In this document: one piece after another, positions 19,804-28,317 of the stretch
Layout of the letters: the number at the start of each line of letters is the position of its first letter
Numbering within the stretch: position 1 is the first letter of the stretch
Assembly (NCBI GenBank): GCA_035547915.1
Contig: DASZTS010000095.1
Span: 186,001 to 250,000 of the forward strand
Direction: 5' to 3'
Length of the DNA: 64,000 bases
Origin: DASSFG01 sp035547915
Lineage (GTDB): Bacteria > Planctomycetota > Planctomycetia > Pirellulales > JAICIG01
Program-made: the position numbers and the translations under genes
Notes under the pieces: generated by a model
What the model was told of the DNA's origin: nothing
What the model saw: only the letters and a program-made list of their open reading frames with translations
Database searches by the model: none

Positions 19804-21876
19804 ATGATCTCCCGTCATATCCGAACCTGCTTATCTTCTATCTCTTGCCGTCGCCTGGTGGCCGGCGCGGCGGTCTTTGCCGCATTGCCTGGGCTTTGCG
19901 GCCCCGGGTGTTGTACGGCCGCCGAGAACGCCACCTCCGAGCGGATGGCCGAGGAACGGCTCTACGAGGCGGTGAAGTACCTCGCGTCCGACGAGTTGGA
20001 AGGCCGCGGCGTGGGCACCCAGGGTCTCGATCGGGCGGCCGACTTCATCGCCGAACAGTTCAAGGCGGTCGGCCTGAAGACGACGCTCTTCGACGGCAGC
20101 CCGTTCCAGACGTTCAAGATGGTCGTGGCCACCGAGCTCGGCAAACCGAACGAACTGGCGTTCCTTTCCCCCGAGACGGCAGCCTCGCCCGACGAGAGCC
20201 GCGAGCGAAAACTGACGCTCGACCAGGATTTCACCCCCCTGGCGATCGGCGGTTCGGGCAAGTTCGACCTCCCCTTGGTGTTCGCCGGCTACGGCATCAC
20301 CGCCAAGGACGACAACTACGACGACTACGAGGGGATCGACGTCAACGGCAAAGCCGTGCTCCTCCTGCGACACGAGCCACAACAGGATAACCCGCATAGC
20401 GTCTTCAACGGCACCGATCCTTCGATGCACGCCTTCTTCACGCGCAAGGTGTCGAATGCCTATCAGCACGGGGCCGCGGCCGTCGTCTTCTGCAACGACG
20501 AATTCGACCTGAAGAAGAACATCGAGCGGCGTAGGAAGCGCTGGGAGTCGGCCATCGACGAACTGACCGAGAGCCAGACGAAGTTCAAGAGCAAGGAGAA
20601 GCCGACGCAGGACGAGATCGAGGCCCAACGGCAAGAGGTCGATAAGCTGCTCAAAGAGATCGCTTCGCAGAGCGAGAAACTGCGCGGCGAGTACGATCCG
20701 ATTCTGCCGTTCCTCGGTGCCGGTTCGGGTGACGATGGCCATAAGATCCCGGTCGTCTTCTGCCGCTGGGCCGCGATCGAGCCCATCGTGAAGGCGGCCT
20801 TGGGCCAGACGTTGGCGAGCCTCGAAGCGGAGATCGAAAAAGGGCCGTCGCCGCGCAGCGCGGAACTGCCTGGTTGGAAACTGCGAGGTGAATCGACCGT
20901 GCTCCGCCGCGAGGCCGACGTGAAGAACGTCGTCGCCGTGTTGGAAGGATCGGGGCCGCACGCCGACGAAACGGTCGTGGTCGGTGCGCATTACGATCAT
21001 CTGGGCTTGGGCGGCGAGGGTTCGCTCGCTTCCGGCGTGAAGGAGGTCCACAACGGCGCCGACGACAACGCATCGGGCACGGCGGCGCTCATCGAGGTCG
21101 CCCGGCGACTCGTTGCGCGGCCCGAAAAACTGCCGCGGCGCGTGGTGTTCATCGCCTTCACGGGCGAGGAGCGCGGGCTGATCGGCAGCGCCCGTTATTG
21201 CCGCGAACCGCTGGAACCGCTCGACAAGACGATCGCCATGCTCAACATGGACATGGTGGGGCGGCTGAACGACGACAAGTTGGTCATCCAGGGGGTCGAC
21301 ACGGCGACCGAGTTCAATCCCCTGATCGACGAATTGGCCGAGCGTTATGGGTTCAAGGTGACGAAGCAGCCGGGCGGTTTCGGCCCCAGCGATCATTCGT
21401 CGTTCTATCCGCACAAGATACCCGTGATGCACTTCTTCACGGGTACGCACGGCGACTATCATCGCCCCAGCGACGACTACGACAAGATCAACCTGCCCGG
21501 CATGCGCCGCGTGGCCGACATGGTGGCCGACGCCGTGGCCAGCATCGCCGCCGGCGACGAGCGGCCCCACTACCAGGCGACGAAGGAGAAGCGGCAGGGG
21601 CGCGGCGGCGACCGTCCCTATTTCGGCAGCATCCCCGATTTCGCCAGCGACGAACCCGGATACCATCTGGGCGGCGTCTCGGCCGACTCGCCGGCCGACA
21701 AGGGCGGCCTCAAGGCGGGCGATGCCATCATCAAGCTGGGTGAATACAAGATCGGCAATCTGGAGGATTTCGACGGGGCCCTGCGGAAGTACAAGGCGGG
21801 CGATAAGGTCCCGGTCGTCGTCAAGCGCGACGGCCAGGAAGTGACGCTCCAAGTGGTCCTCGATCCGGCGCGGTAG
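19804..21876 (+). CDS. Secreted M28 family metallopeptidase with C-terminal PDZ domain
   Basis: 690 residues with an N-terminal signal (VAGAAVFAALPGLCGPGCC, possibly a lipobox). A PA-like insert (about 150-350, with a charged coiled coil at 235-295) precedes the M28 catalytic core. The zinc ligands are all present: His396 in GAHYDH, Asp420 in GADDNAS, the Glu455/Glu456 pair in TGEER, Asp483 in NMDMVG and His553 in DYHRPSDD. A PDZ domain (about 605-690, GVSADSPADKGGLKAGDAI) ends the protein. This is a di-zinc aminopeptidase exported to the periplasm or surface; the PDZ probably binds substrate C-termini. The gene stands alone on the plus strand. Confidence 0.9.
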   Translation: MISRHIRTCLSSISCRRLVAGAAVFAALPGLCGPGCCTAAENATSERMAEERLYEAVKYLASDELEGRGVGTQGLDRAADFIAEQFKAVGLKTTLFDGSPFQTFKMVVATELGKPNELAFLSPETAASPDESRERKLTLDQDFTPLAIGGSGKFDLPLVFAGYGITAKDDNYDDYEGIDVNGKAVLLLRHEPQQDNPHSVFNGTDPSMHAFFTRKVSNAYQHGAAAVVFCNDEFDLKKNIERRRKRWESAIDELTESQTKFKSKEKPTQDEIEAQRQEVDKLLKEIASQSEKLRGEYDPILPFLGAGSGDDGHKIPVVFCRWAAIEPIVKAALGQTLASLEAEIEKGPSPRSAELPGWKLRGESTVLRREADVKNVVAVLEGSGPHADETVVVGAHYDHLGLGGEGSLASGVKEVHNGADDNASGTAALIEVARRLVARPEKLPRRVVFIAFTGEERGLIGSARYCREPLEPLDKTIAMLNMDMVGRLNDDKLVIQGVDTATEFNPLIDELAERYGFKVTKQPGGFGPSDHSSFYPHKIPVMHFFTGTHGDYHRPSDDYDKINLPGMRRVADMVADAVASIAAGDERPHYQATKEKRQGRGGDRPYFGSIPDFASDEPGYHLGGVSADSPADKGGLKAGDAIIKLGEYKIGNLEDFDGALRKYKAGDKVPVVVKRDGQEVTLQVVLDPAR

Positions 21877-22055
21877 GGGCCGTTTTTCGGCAACCGGCAA
21901 TGGGCGGTTGCACCCCGATCGCGAGAGCGTTGCCGCCGGCGCGCCCCGTTCATATCGGTCTGGCCCCCATCCGCTCTTCGTGGCAAAATGCCTCGCCTTG
22001 GGGGAGCAAGATTGGGAGGCTGGAGCCCTCCTGAAGGACGCCGAAGGAACGCAGC

Positions 22056-22976
22056 GTGCGACGGGTGATCGATTACCTGGTGTATCTCATCGTGCGCACG
22101 TTTATTTGCGTGCTCCAGGCCCTGCACATGGAGACGTGCCAGGTCGTCGCGGCGTGGTTGGCCACGCTCTTGGCCGACGTCTTCAAGCCGCGCGCCGCCG
22201 TGATCGACGACAATCTGCGGCACGCCTTCCCCGACATGTCCGAACGCGAGCGGCGGCAGGTCGCATGGCAGATGTGGAACCATCTGTTCACGCTGATCGT
22301 CGAGATCGCCCACGCACCGCGGAAGATCCACGACACGAACTGGCGCGATTTCCTGGTCCTGCACAATGCCGACACACTCACCCGGCTGGGGCTGGGCGAA
22401 CGTCCCATCGTGATCGTCTCGGCCCATTTCGGCAATTTCGAGATGGCCGGTTATCTGCTGGCCATCCTCGGCTTTCCCACCTATACCGTGGCACGCACGC
22501 TCGATAACCATTACGTCGATTCGTTCCTCAACCGGTTTCGCAGCCGCACCGGACAACACATGATTCCCAAGCGGGGCGGCTACGATCAGATCGTCGACGT
22601 GCTGGCGCGCGGCCAGATGATGACCTTCCTGGCCGATCAATATGCCGGCAGCAAGGGGTGCTTTGTCGAGTTCTTCGGGCGTCCCGCCTCGACGCACAAG
22701 GCGATCGCGCTGTTTGCGCTGGCGAACGACGCGCCGCTCGTCGTCGGATATGCCCGTCGCCAGAAAGGGCGGCCCCTGCACTACGACCTCGTGATCGAAT
22801 CGGTCGCCGATCCGCGCAGCGGCGAAGACCACGTTTCGAGCGTGCCGCGACTGACGCAGTGGTACACCAGCGAACTCGAACGGGTCATCCGCGGCGCCCC
22901 GGACCAGTATTGGTGGATCCACCGCCGCTGGAAAGATACGCGGCCCGCCAAGAAGCGGCGGAAACAAGCCGCCTGA
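22056..22976 (+). CDS. LpxL/HtrB-like lysophospholipid (lipid A) acyltransferase
   Basis: 306 residues from a GTG at 22056. An N-terminal membrane anchor (VIDYLVYLIVRTFICVLQAL) is followed by the LpxL-family core: DDNLRHAFPDMS, the catalytic HX4E motif His124-FGNF-Glu129, and FLADQYAGSKGCFVEFFGRPAS. In the family it adds a secondary acyl chain to the lipid A precursor at the inner membrane. The Lys/Arg-rich tail (KKRRKQAA) is typical. With the LptD-like gene at 7962 it argues that this organism makes a lipid A-type molecule. Other acyl acceptors, such as ornithine lipids, cannot be excluded. Confidence 0.85.
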   Translation: MRRVIDYLVYLIVRTFICVLQALHMETCQVVAAWLATLLADVFKPRAAVIDDNLRHAFPDMSERERRQVAWQMWNHLFTLIVEIAHAPRKIHDTNWRDFLVLHNADTLTRLGLGERPIVIVSAHFGNFEMAGYLLAILGFPTYTVARTLDNHYVDSFLNRFRSRTGQHMIPKRGGYDQIVDVLARGQMMTFLADQYAGSKGCFVEFFGRPASTHKAIALFALANDAPLVVGYARRQKGRPLHYDLVIESVADPRSGEDHVSSVPRLTQWYTSELERVIRGAPDQYWWIHRRWKDTRPAKKRRKQAA

Positions 22977-23036
22977 CCGCAACGTTCGGCTTCGGACGCG
23001 GCGGGGCATTCGAAAAAGAGCCGCCGCCTCGTGCAT

Positions 23037-23828
23037 CTACTCCGGCAGCGGCTCGCGATATCGTTCGTGGTTTTGATAGAGAGCCAGCCGCTCGCGCGCC
23101 GCCGCGGCGAACGATGGGTCGGCGGCAAGCAGGTCGATGGCCTTCTTTTGCCAACGCTGGGCTTCGTCGAATTCGCCCGCCTCGGCACAAGCGGCCGCGA
23201 GCGTGTCGAGCGAATAGGCGTCCTTCCAGGCAGAAAGGGTACACGCCTGGCGCGCCATCTCCGTCGCCCGCCGTCCATTGCGAACCCCGGTCTTCGGACA
23301 GGTTGCCAGCAGCCACGCGGTGGAGTTGTAACCCCACGTCTCCCGCGGACTCAGGCGAATCGCCTGGCCATAGTCGTCGAGCGCGCCATCGAATTCCCCC
23401 ATCTTCTGTCGAGCGCCGCCGCGATTGTTGTAGGCCAGCGAATCTAGCGGATCGAGGCGGATGGCGTCGGTGAAATCCCGCACGGCGTCGTCGTACTTCC
23501 CGTTCTCGTAGTGCACCCAGCCGCGGAGCGTATGGCCCCACGCGCTGTTGGGTCGGCGACGGAGGTATTCCGTGTAGTAGTCGCTGGCCTTGTCGAAGGG
23601 CACCACGCGGCTCTTCTGCACCCAACCTTCGCCGATCCAGAGCCAATCACCGGACGTCTGTTGCACGACGTACGGGAGCGCCACCCCCTTCGCCGGAATC
23701 TCGTTGGAGCCGATCTTGATCATGCAGCCTTCCTTGGGCATGAATCGGTGGCCCTTCCAGTCGTCCTGCGCGTGAGCGAGCGAGGCCGAAAGCAGACAGC
23801 ACAGGAAGGTCGGGCTCGTCGATCGCAT
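23037..23828 (-). CDS. Secreted TPR-repeat protein
   Basis: 263 residues with a signal peptide (FLCCLLSASLAHAQ). Residues 22-75 form a small beta domain (GCMIKIGSNEIPAKG, VVQQTSGDWLWIGEGWVQ) resembling an SH3-like fold. TPR repeats follow from about residue 80, with AWGHTLRGWVHYENGKYDDA and SLAYNNRGGARQKMGEFDGA. This is a scaffold for protein contacts in the periplasm; its partner is unknown. It lies downstream of, and on the same strand as, the membrane-protein gene at 23895. Confidence 0.75.
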   Translation of the reverse strand: MRSTSPTFLCCLLSASLAHAQDDWKGHRFMPKEGCMIKIGSNEIPAKGVALPYVVQQTSGDWLWIGEGWVQKSRVVPFDKASDYYTEYLRRRPNSAWGHTLRGWVHYENGKYDDAVRDFTDAIRLDPLDSLAYNNRGGARQKMGEFDGALDDYGQAIRLSPRETWGYNSTAWLLATCPKTGVRNGRRATEMARQACTLSAWKDAYSLDTLAAACAEAGEFDEAQRWQKKAIDLLAADPSFAAAARERLALYQNHERYREPLPE

Positions 23829-23894
23829 GGTTTCCTCCTTCGACGTCGAAGTGCATTATCTCCGCGCTACAGCGACCTGCAAGGATTCTGGATC

Positions 23895-24743
23895 TCAGTC
23901 GTCGGCCGGTCGGTTCGGCGATGTCGGCCGCCTGGCCAGCCGGTATCCATCCGCCCGCATCAATCGCAGACCGCCGTGAAGCACCCCGGGCGCCGTCGCG
24001 AGACAACACATCGGTAACCATAGTTCCCAGAAAGGACCGGCCAGATAGACACCCATGCCACCCGCGACGAGGCTCGGAATCGCCAGCATGTAGACCAGCA
24101 TGGATTGATTGGCTTTCGTGGTGTCGTCCATCACCAGGCCCGTGTAGATGCTGGGTAGGGTGACGAACACGTTAAGAATCGGCATGACGGCGATCAGGAT
24201 GAGCAGCGCCCCGACCGGAACGGATGCCGCACGAGCGGCGCCCAAGCTCACCGCCAGCAACGCCGTCGCCGCGAACAGATGAGTTAGACCGAATCGCCGG
24301 GCATCGTCGTCGCCACGGTCCGGGGTCTGATAGCGAATCGCCGTGATACGCCAACCCGCCGCCAGACGAAACAACCACAGGGGCGCTTGCGTGGCGACCA
24401 GGCACAAGGGGACGACGAGAACGATTTCGCCCAGGTCGCGAAGTGAGCCTCCCTCCAACGCGGCGACCGATAGGAGAAGCGACCCGCCGAGCGCCACCAC
24501 GCCGATCGCCACTTCGACGAAACGTATCGTCCAGCGCGTCGGCCCGAGCGCGGCCCAGGTCGCCAACCAATTCCACTCGCCCAGCAGCAGTCCGCCGAGG
24601 AGCGCCACCAGCCAGACCGCCTCGGAGCTCTTCGCCAGCGGCGGCAGGAGGAAATTCAATAACGCGAGCGGCAGGAGAATCAACCAGTAATAGAAATCGG
24701 TGCTACCGTTCTTCGCATCGAGTTGCTCCATAGGATATGACAC
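23895..24743 (-). CDS. Polytopic membrane protein, unknown function
   Basis: 282 residues with seven or eight hydrophobic helices (YYWLILLPLALLNFLLPPL, VWLVALLGGLLLGEW, FVEVAIGVVALGGSLLLSVA, and others), and a short polar C-terminus. No transporter or enzyme signature is recognisable. An inner Met (MEQLDAK) four codons in is an alternative start. It follows the SMP-30 gene by 38 bases on the same strand, so both may be co-transcribed. It resembles lineage-specific planctomycete membrane proteins without assigned role. Confidence 0.6.
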   Translation of the reverse strand: MSYPMEQLDAKNGSTDFYYWLILLPLALLNFLLPPLAKSSEAVWLVALLGGLLLGEWNWLATWAALGPTRWTIRFVEVAIGVVALGGSLLLSVAALEGGSLRDLGEIVLVVPLCLVATQAPLWLFRLAAGWRITAIRYQTPDRGDDDARRFGLTHLFAATALLAVSLGAARAASVPVGALLILIAVMPILNVFVTLPSIYTGLVMDDTTKANQSMLVYMLAIPSLVAGGMGVYLAGPFWELWLPMCCLATAPGVLHGGLRLMRADGYRLARRPTSPNRPADD

Positions 24744-24781
24744 CGTCTGGACTCCGACCCGTCGTGAGCAACAACGAATGC

Positions 24782-25813
24782 TCAGAACCCGGCGCCGCGA
24801 GTCGTCGTCTTGATGCGCAGGAGGTAGGTGTGGGCGGTTATGTAGAGCGTCGAACCGTTTCCGCCCCAGGCGCAGTTGGCGGTAGCCACGCCGGTTCGCA
24901 GCGTGCCCAGATGCTTGCCGTCGGGGGATAGGACGAGCACGCCACCCGGCCCCGTGGCGAAGAGGTTTCCCTTCTCGTCGACCTTCAATCCGTCGGGTAA
25001 TCCGAGGTTGTTCTTGTCCTTGGCCAAGTCGGTGGCGTCGAAGAACACGCGGCCGCGCATCGTCGTGCCGTCCTCTTTCACGTCGAACACCTTGATGATC
25101 GGTTCGTCGGGATCCGATTGCGCCACATAGAGCAACTTCTCGTCGGGCGAGAAGGCGATGCCGTTCGGCCGGGTCATTTCGAGGGTCAGCAGCGTGAGCT
25201 TCCGCTGTTTATCGAGCCGATAGACGCCGCAGAAATCCAAGTCTCGCTCCGCATCGTCCTCGCCCTCCGCCAGGCCGTAAGGCGGATCGGTGAAGTACAG
25301 ATCGCCGTTCATCTTGTAGACGGCGTCGTTAGGGCTGTTGAGCCGTTTGCCGCGGTACTTGTCGACCACCGTGACAAATCTCTTCCCCTCCAGGCGGGCG
25401 ATGCGGCGGTCGCCGTGTTGGCAGAGGATCAAGCGGCCCTGGGGATCGTAGACGAGCCCGTTGCTCCCCTGCGGATGCTCGAGCTGCTTCTTGCCCGTGT
25501 AGCCGGAAGGCTGCAAGAACAGCGTCAGCCCCTTCTTTTCATCCCACCTGCTCACGAGGTTGTTCTGCACGTCGGAGAAGATCAGGTAACCCTCCTGCCG
25601 ATTCCAGGCGGGTCCCTCGGCCCAGGCAAAACCTTCGGAAAGCTTCTCGATGTAGGTGTCGGGCGCGATCAACTCGTCGAACGCGGGATCGAGCCGTTCG
25701 ATCTCGCCGATCTTGCGGGTGACCCCTTGCGAGAGAGCGACCGTCGGACCGGTGAGCAGCAGCGCCATCGCCATGCCGCCGACAACGCCCAAGAGCAACC
25801 GATGGAACCACAT
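24782..25813 (-). CDS. Secreted SMP-30/gluconolactonase-type beta-propeller
   Basis: 343 residues from the ATG at 25813, which places a signal peptide (MWFHRLLLGVVGGMAMALLLTGP) at the start. The propeller follows with the family landmarks EGPAWNRQEGYLIFSD, LNSPNDAVYKMNGDLYFTDPPYG, RPNGIAFSPDEKLLYVA and GLPDGLKVDEKGNLFAT, which include the metal-binding Glu, Asn and Asp positions. Family members hydrolyse sugar lactones. Oddly, the start codon and the first seven codons coincide with the right end of an R100 repeat (25792-25892), so the signal-peptide N-terminus appears to come from that element. Confidence 0.85.
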   Translation of the reverse strand: MWFHRLLLGVVGGMAMALLLTGPTVALSQGVTRKIGEIERLDPAFDELIAPDTYIEKLSEGFAWAEGPAWNRQEGYLIFSDVQNNLVSRWDEKKGLTLFLQPSGYTGKKQLEHPQGSNGLVYDPQGRLILCQHGDRRIARLEGKRFVTVVDKYRGKRLNSPNDAVYKMNGDLYFTDPPYGLAEGEDDAERDLDFCGVYRLDKQRKLTLLTLEMTRPNGIAFSPDEKLLYVAQSDPDEPIIKVFDVKEDGTTMRGRVFFDATDLAKDKNNLGLPDGLKVDEKGNLFATGPGGVLVLSPDGKHLGTLRTGVATANCAWGGNGSTLYITAHTYLLRIKTTTRGAGF

Positions 25814-25892
25814 CGAGCTGTACAAAAATTGGCGTTTCACGGCCGGTCTTTCGCGCGCGGCGCTCCAGCCGCCAGGTCTTGTCAGTCGCTCT
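25792..25892 (-). repeat. R100 element overlapping the start of the SMP-30 gene
   Basis: On the minus strand it begins AGAGCGACTGACAAGACC and ends GCTCGATGTGGTTCC followed by ATCGGTTGCTCTT. This compares with GCTCGATGCGGTTTTGTCGG and TTGCTCTAA in the array at 11.4 kb. The inner hairpin is degenerate (GGCCGTGAAACGCCAATTTTT). The ATG of the SMP-30 gene is the GATG within this right end, and 22 bases of the element are coding. Confidence 0.75.
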
Positions 25893-26009
25893 ACGAATCG
25901 AAAAGCCATCGGATTCTGTCTCATGCGCCGATTGCGCCTTTGCCCGGAGGAAGGAAGAAGAGACGCGCGACAGGTGTCGCGCTCTGTTCCATTATGTGCG
26001 GGCCGATTT

Positions 26010-27440
26010 CTAGGGCAATCGCCCCGCTCCTCCCGCGAATCCGTAGAACGAGACCGGCACGAGTTGGTCGTGCGGCCGGCCCACGGTGACATAGGCCGCG
26101 CCCCGGTCGGAAAGCTCATCCAGCACGACGAGCGTTACCGGCAGGTGGCCCCAGCGCGTGGCGTAGTGGCCGAGGATCTTGCCCGCGTTGCGATTCACCA
26201 GCAGCACCAGCGGCCGTTGGGCCGGCAGTCGGGCGGCCTCCAAGGCCGTCGCCAACCGTTTGCCCAGCGAGCGCACCGTCTCCAGCCGAGAATCATCCAA
26301 CGCGACGGCGATGCATCCGCCCGCCTGGCTATGGCCGATCAGGCGCAAAGCGGCCGCGATGTCGTCGAGCGTGGCGTGTTGCGAGAGTCGGCCGACGATC
26401 GGCAACTCGGCGAGCGGCAACAGTCCCGCGGCGGGCAAGAACAGCGTCGCCCCCGACAGCTCGACATGGTGGATCGCCAGGCCGAGAGCCGTCGCCCGGC
26501 CGAGGGCGGTCGGGGCGTGGCTGGCCAGCGAGCGCGTGAGCAACGGCGATCGGCCGATGCGCATCGCGATGTCGATACCCAGATCGCCAAAGGCCGTGGT
26601 GCCGGGGAGCTTTTCGCCCGCCGCCGCCCGATAGACCAGTTCGCCCACACCTCCCGAAAAAGTGATCACGGGGGATTCGACCCGCGCATCGAAGGCCACC
26701 TCTTCGAAATGGTCGGCCGCATGACCGAACCGCTCCCGGATCGTTCCCTCGACGACGGCCTCCAGCGCGCCGACCACAGAATCGACGACCGCGGCGACCT
26801 CAGCCGTGTCGAGCACATCGCCGGCGCGTTTGTCGATGCCAAGGTCATCCAGCAGCCGGCGCCCCGTGTCGGACATGCCCACGATGCGGTACGTGCCCGC
26901 GTCGACCCGAATGTGTCTGGCACCCAGTCGATAGCAGCCGACCGCCTGCACGTCGCCCGCCTGGCCCAGCGCCACGTTCGTGGTGCCGCCGCCGATGTCG
27001 AAGTTCAGGAAGCGCACGGCCGGTTCGGCGAGCGACAGTTCGCGGCAGTTGGCCATGAACGCCAACCAGCTCTCGAGCGCGGGATCGTCGGCGGTGGCGA
27101 TCAGCGCCGGCCCGAAGCGGGCTTGCACCAGTTGCCGCACGACGCGAGCATTCTCGGTCTGGGCCGCCAGCCCCGTCACGATCGCGCCGCCGGTCACGTC
27201 GTGGCCGGCAACTCCCGATTCGCGCGACCACTCGTCGAGCCAGTCGGCCAGGCCGCGTTCGTCGATCCGCGGACCCCGAAAGGGAGTGAAAACGGGCACC
27301 GAACGATATTCGATCGCCACGTCGGTCAGTTCGGAACGGCGATCGGCACGGCCCCTGGGCGTGGCTCGCGCCACGACACCGCTGGTCGTCGTGGAGCCGA
27401 AATCGAGGCCCACCAGACGAATGGCGGTGCTATTGCTCAA
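26010..27440 (-). CDS. eutA: EutA-like reactivating factor (ethanolamine ammonia-lyase reactivase)
   Basis: 476 residues from a TTG at 27440 that overlaps the yebC stop region by 11 bases. It has the ASKHA ATPase fold: phosphate-1 loop VGLDFGSTTTSGVVA, phosphate-2 FLNFDIGGGTTNVAL, and an adenosine-type FSGGVGELVYR. EutA landmarks follow: GGAIVTGLAAQTENAR, VELSGATLFLP, and a C-terminus VTVGRPHDQLVPVSFYGF. In enteric bacteria EutA swaps damaged cobalamin out of EutBC using ATP. No eutB, eutC or microcompartment gene is present in this window, so the partner must be elsewhere or differ. Confidence 0.75.
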   Translation of the reverse strand: MSNSTAIRLVGLDFGSTTTSGVVARATPRGRADRRSELTDVAIEYRSVPVFTPFRGPRIDERGLADWLDEWSRESGVAGHDVTGGAIVTGLAAQTENARVVRQLVQARFGPALIATADDPALESWLAFMANCRELSLAEPAVRFLNFDIGGGTTNVALGQAGDVQAVGCYRLGARHIRVDAGTYRIVGMSDTGRRLLDDLGIDKRAGDVLDTAEVAAVVDSVVGALEAVVEGTIRERFGHAADHFEEVAFDARVESPVITFSGGVGELVYRAAAGEKLPGTTAFGDLGIDIAMRIGRSPLLTRSLASHAPTALGRATALGLAIHHVELSGATLFLPAAGLLPLAELPIVGRLSQHATLDDIAAALRLIGHSQAGGCIAVALDDSRLETVRSLGKRLATALEAARLPAQRPLVLLVNRNAGKILGHYATRWGHLPVTLVVLDELSDRGAAYVTVGRPHDQLVPVSFYGFAGGAGRLP

Positions 27441-28179
27441 TCGCCGCCATGGCCTCGTCCGGAATATTGAAGTTCGCCGAGACGCTTTGCACGTCGTCGT
27501 GATCGTCGAGCCGCTCCATGAGCTTGAGCACGTTGCGGCCCGCCTCGGCATCGAGATCGACCGTGCTCGTGGGTATGCGAGCGATCTGGCTCGTCTCGGG
27601 CTTGAGTCCACGGGCGGCCAGCGCATCGGAGACTTGTTGGAAGGCGCTGGGATCGCAGGTGACTTCGTACATATCGCCGTCGTGCTTCACGTCGTCGGCG
27701 CCGGCGTCGAGCGACAGTTCCATCAAGGCGTCTTCCTCGATCTGTGCCGCGGGGACGAGGAACATCCCCTTGCGCTCGAACATCCAGGAGACGCAACCGG
27801 TCTCACCCAACTTGCCGCCCGACATCTCGAAGACCTTGCGGATTTCGGGGGCGGTGCGATTGCGGTTGTCGGTGAGGATTTCGCACAGCACGGCCACCCC
27901 GGCCGGCCCGTACCCTTCGTACAGGACCTCGTCGAGATTGCCGCCCTCCAGTTCTCCGGTGCCGCGCTTGATGGCCCGCTGGATGTTATCCTTGGGCACG
28001 CTCACGGCCTTGGCGGCGTCGATGGCATAGCGCAATCGCAGATTCATTTCGGGGTCGCCACCGCCCATCTTGGCAGCCACGATGATCGCCTTCGACAGCT
28101 TGCTCCAAAGCTTGCCGCGCTTGGCGTCGATCAGCGATTTCTTGTGAGCGATATTGGCCCAGTGCGAATGTCCAGCCAT
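27430..28179 (-). CDS. yebC: YebC/TACO1 family translation/transcription factor
   Basis: 249 residues from the ATG at 28179, which begins MAGHSHWANIAHKKSLIDAKRGK, the diagnostic YebC opening. The three-domain layout is complete: RGTGELEGGNLDEVLYEGYGP, the LTDNRNRTAPEIRKVF core, and the C-terminal MERLDDHDDVQSVSANF. Family members bind the ribosome or RNA and ease translation of difficult sequences such as polyproline, and some have been reported as DNA-binding regulators. It heads a two-gene unit with eutA, whose start overlaps its stop. Confidence 0.95.
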   Translation of the reverse strand: MAGHSHWANIAHKKSLIDAKRGKLWSKLSKAIIVAAKMGGGDPEMNLRLRYAIDAAKAVSVPKDNIQRAIKRGTGELEGGNLDEVLYEGYGPAGVAVLCEILTDNRNRTAPEIRKVFEMSGGKLGETGCVSWMFERKGMFLVPAAQIEEDALMELSLDAGADDVKHDGDMYEVTCDPSAFQQVSDALAARGLKPETSQIARIPTSTVDLDAEAGRNVLKLMERLDDHDDVQSVSANFNIPDEAMAAIEQ

Positions 28180-28250
28180 TAGCTGTGGTGCTCCCAAACG
28201 TGAATGGAGTTGTCGGTATGCGGCGAGATGCGCTCGCCACCGCGCAAGTC

Positions 28251-28317
28251 TAGTTCTTTGCCACCCCTAATTCTCTGCCGCCCCTAGTTCTCTGCCGCCC
28301 CTAGTTCCCTGCCGCCG
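28251..28317 (-). repeat. Four tandem 17 bp repeats at the 3' end of the TPR gene
   Basis: The plus strand reads TAGTTCTCTGCCGCCCC with small changes four times (28251, 28268, 28285, 28302). The last unit contains the final codons and stop of the TPR gene, so the array looks like stuttered copying of the gene's end. No function is evident. Confidence 0.75.
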
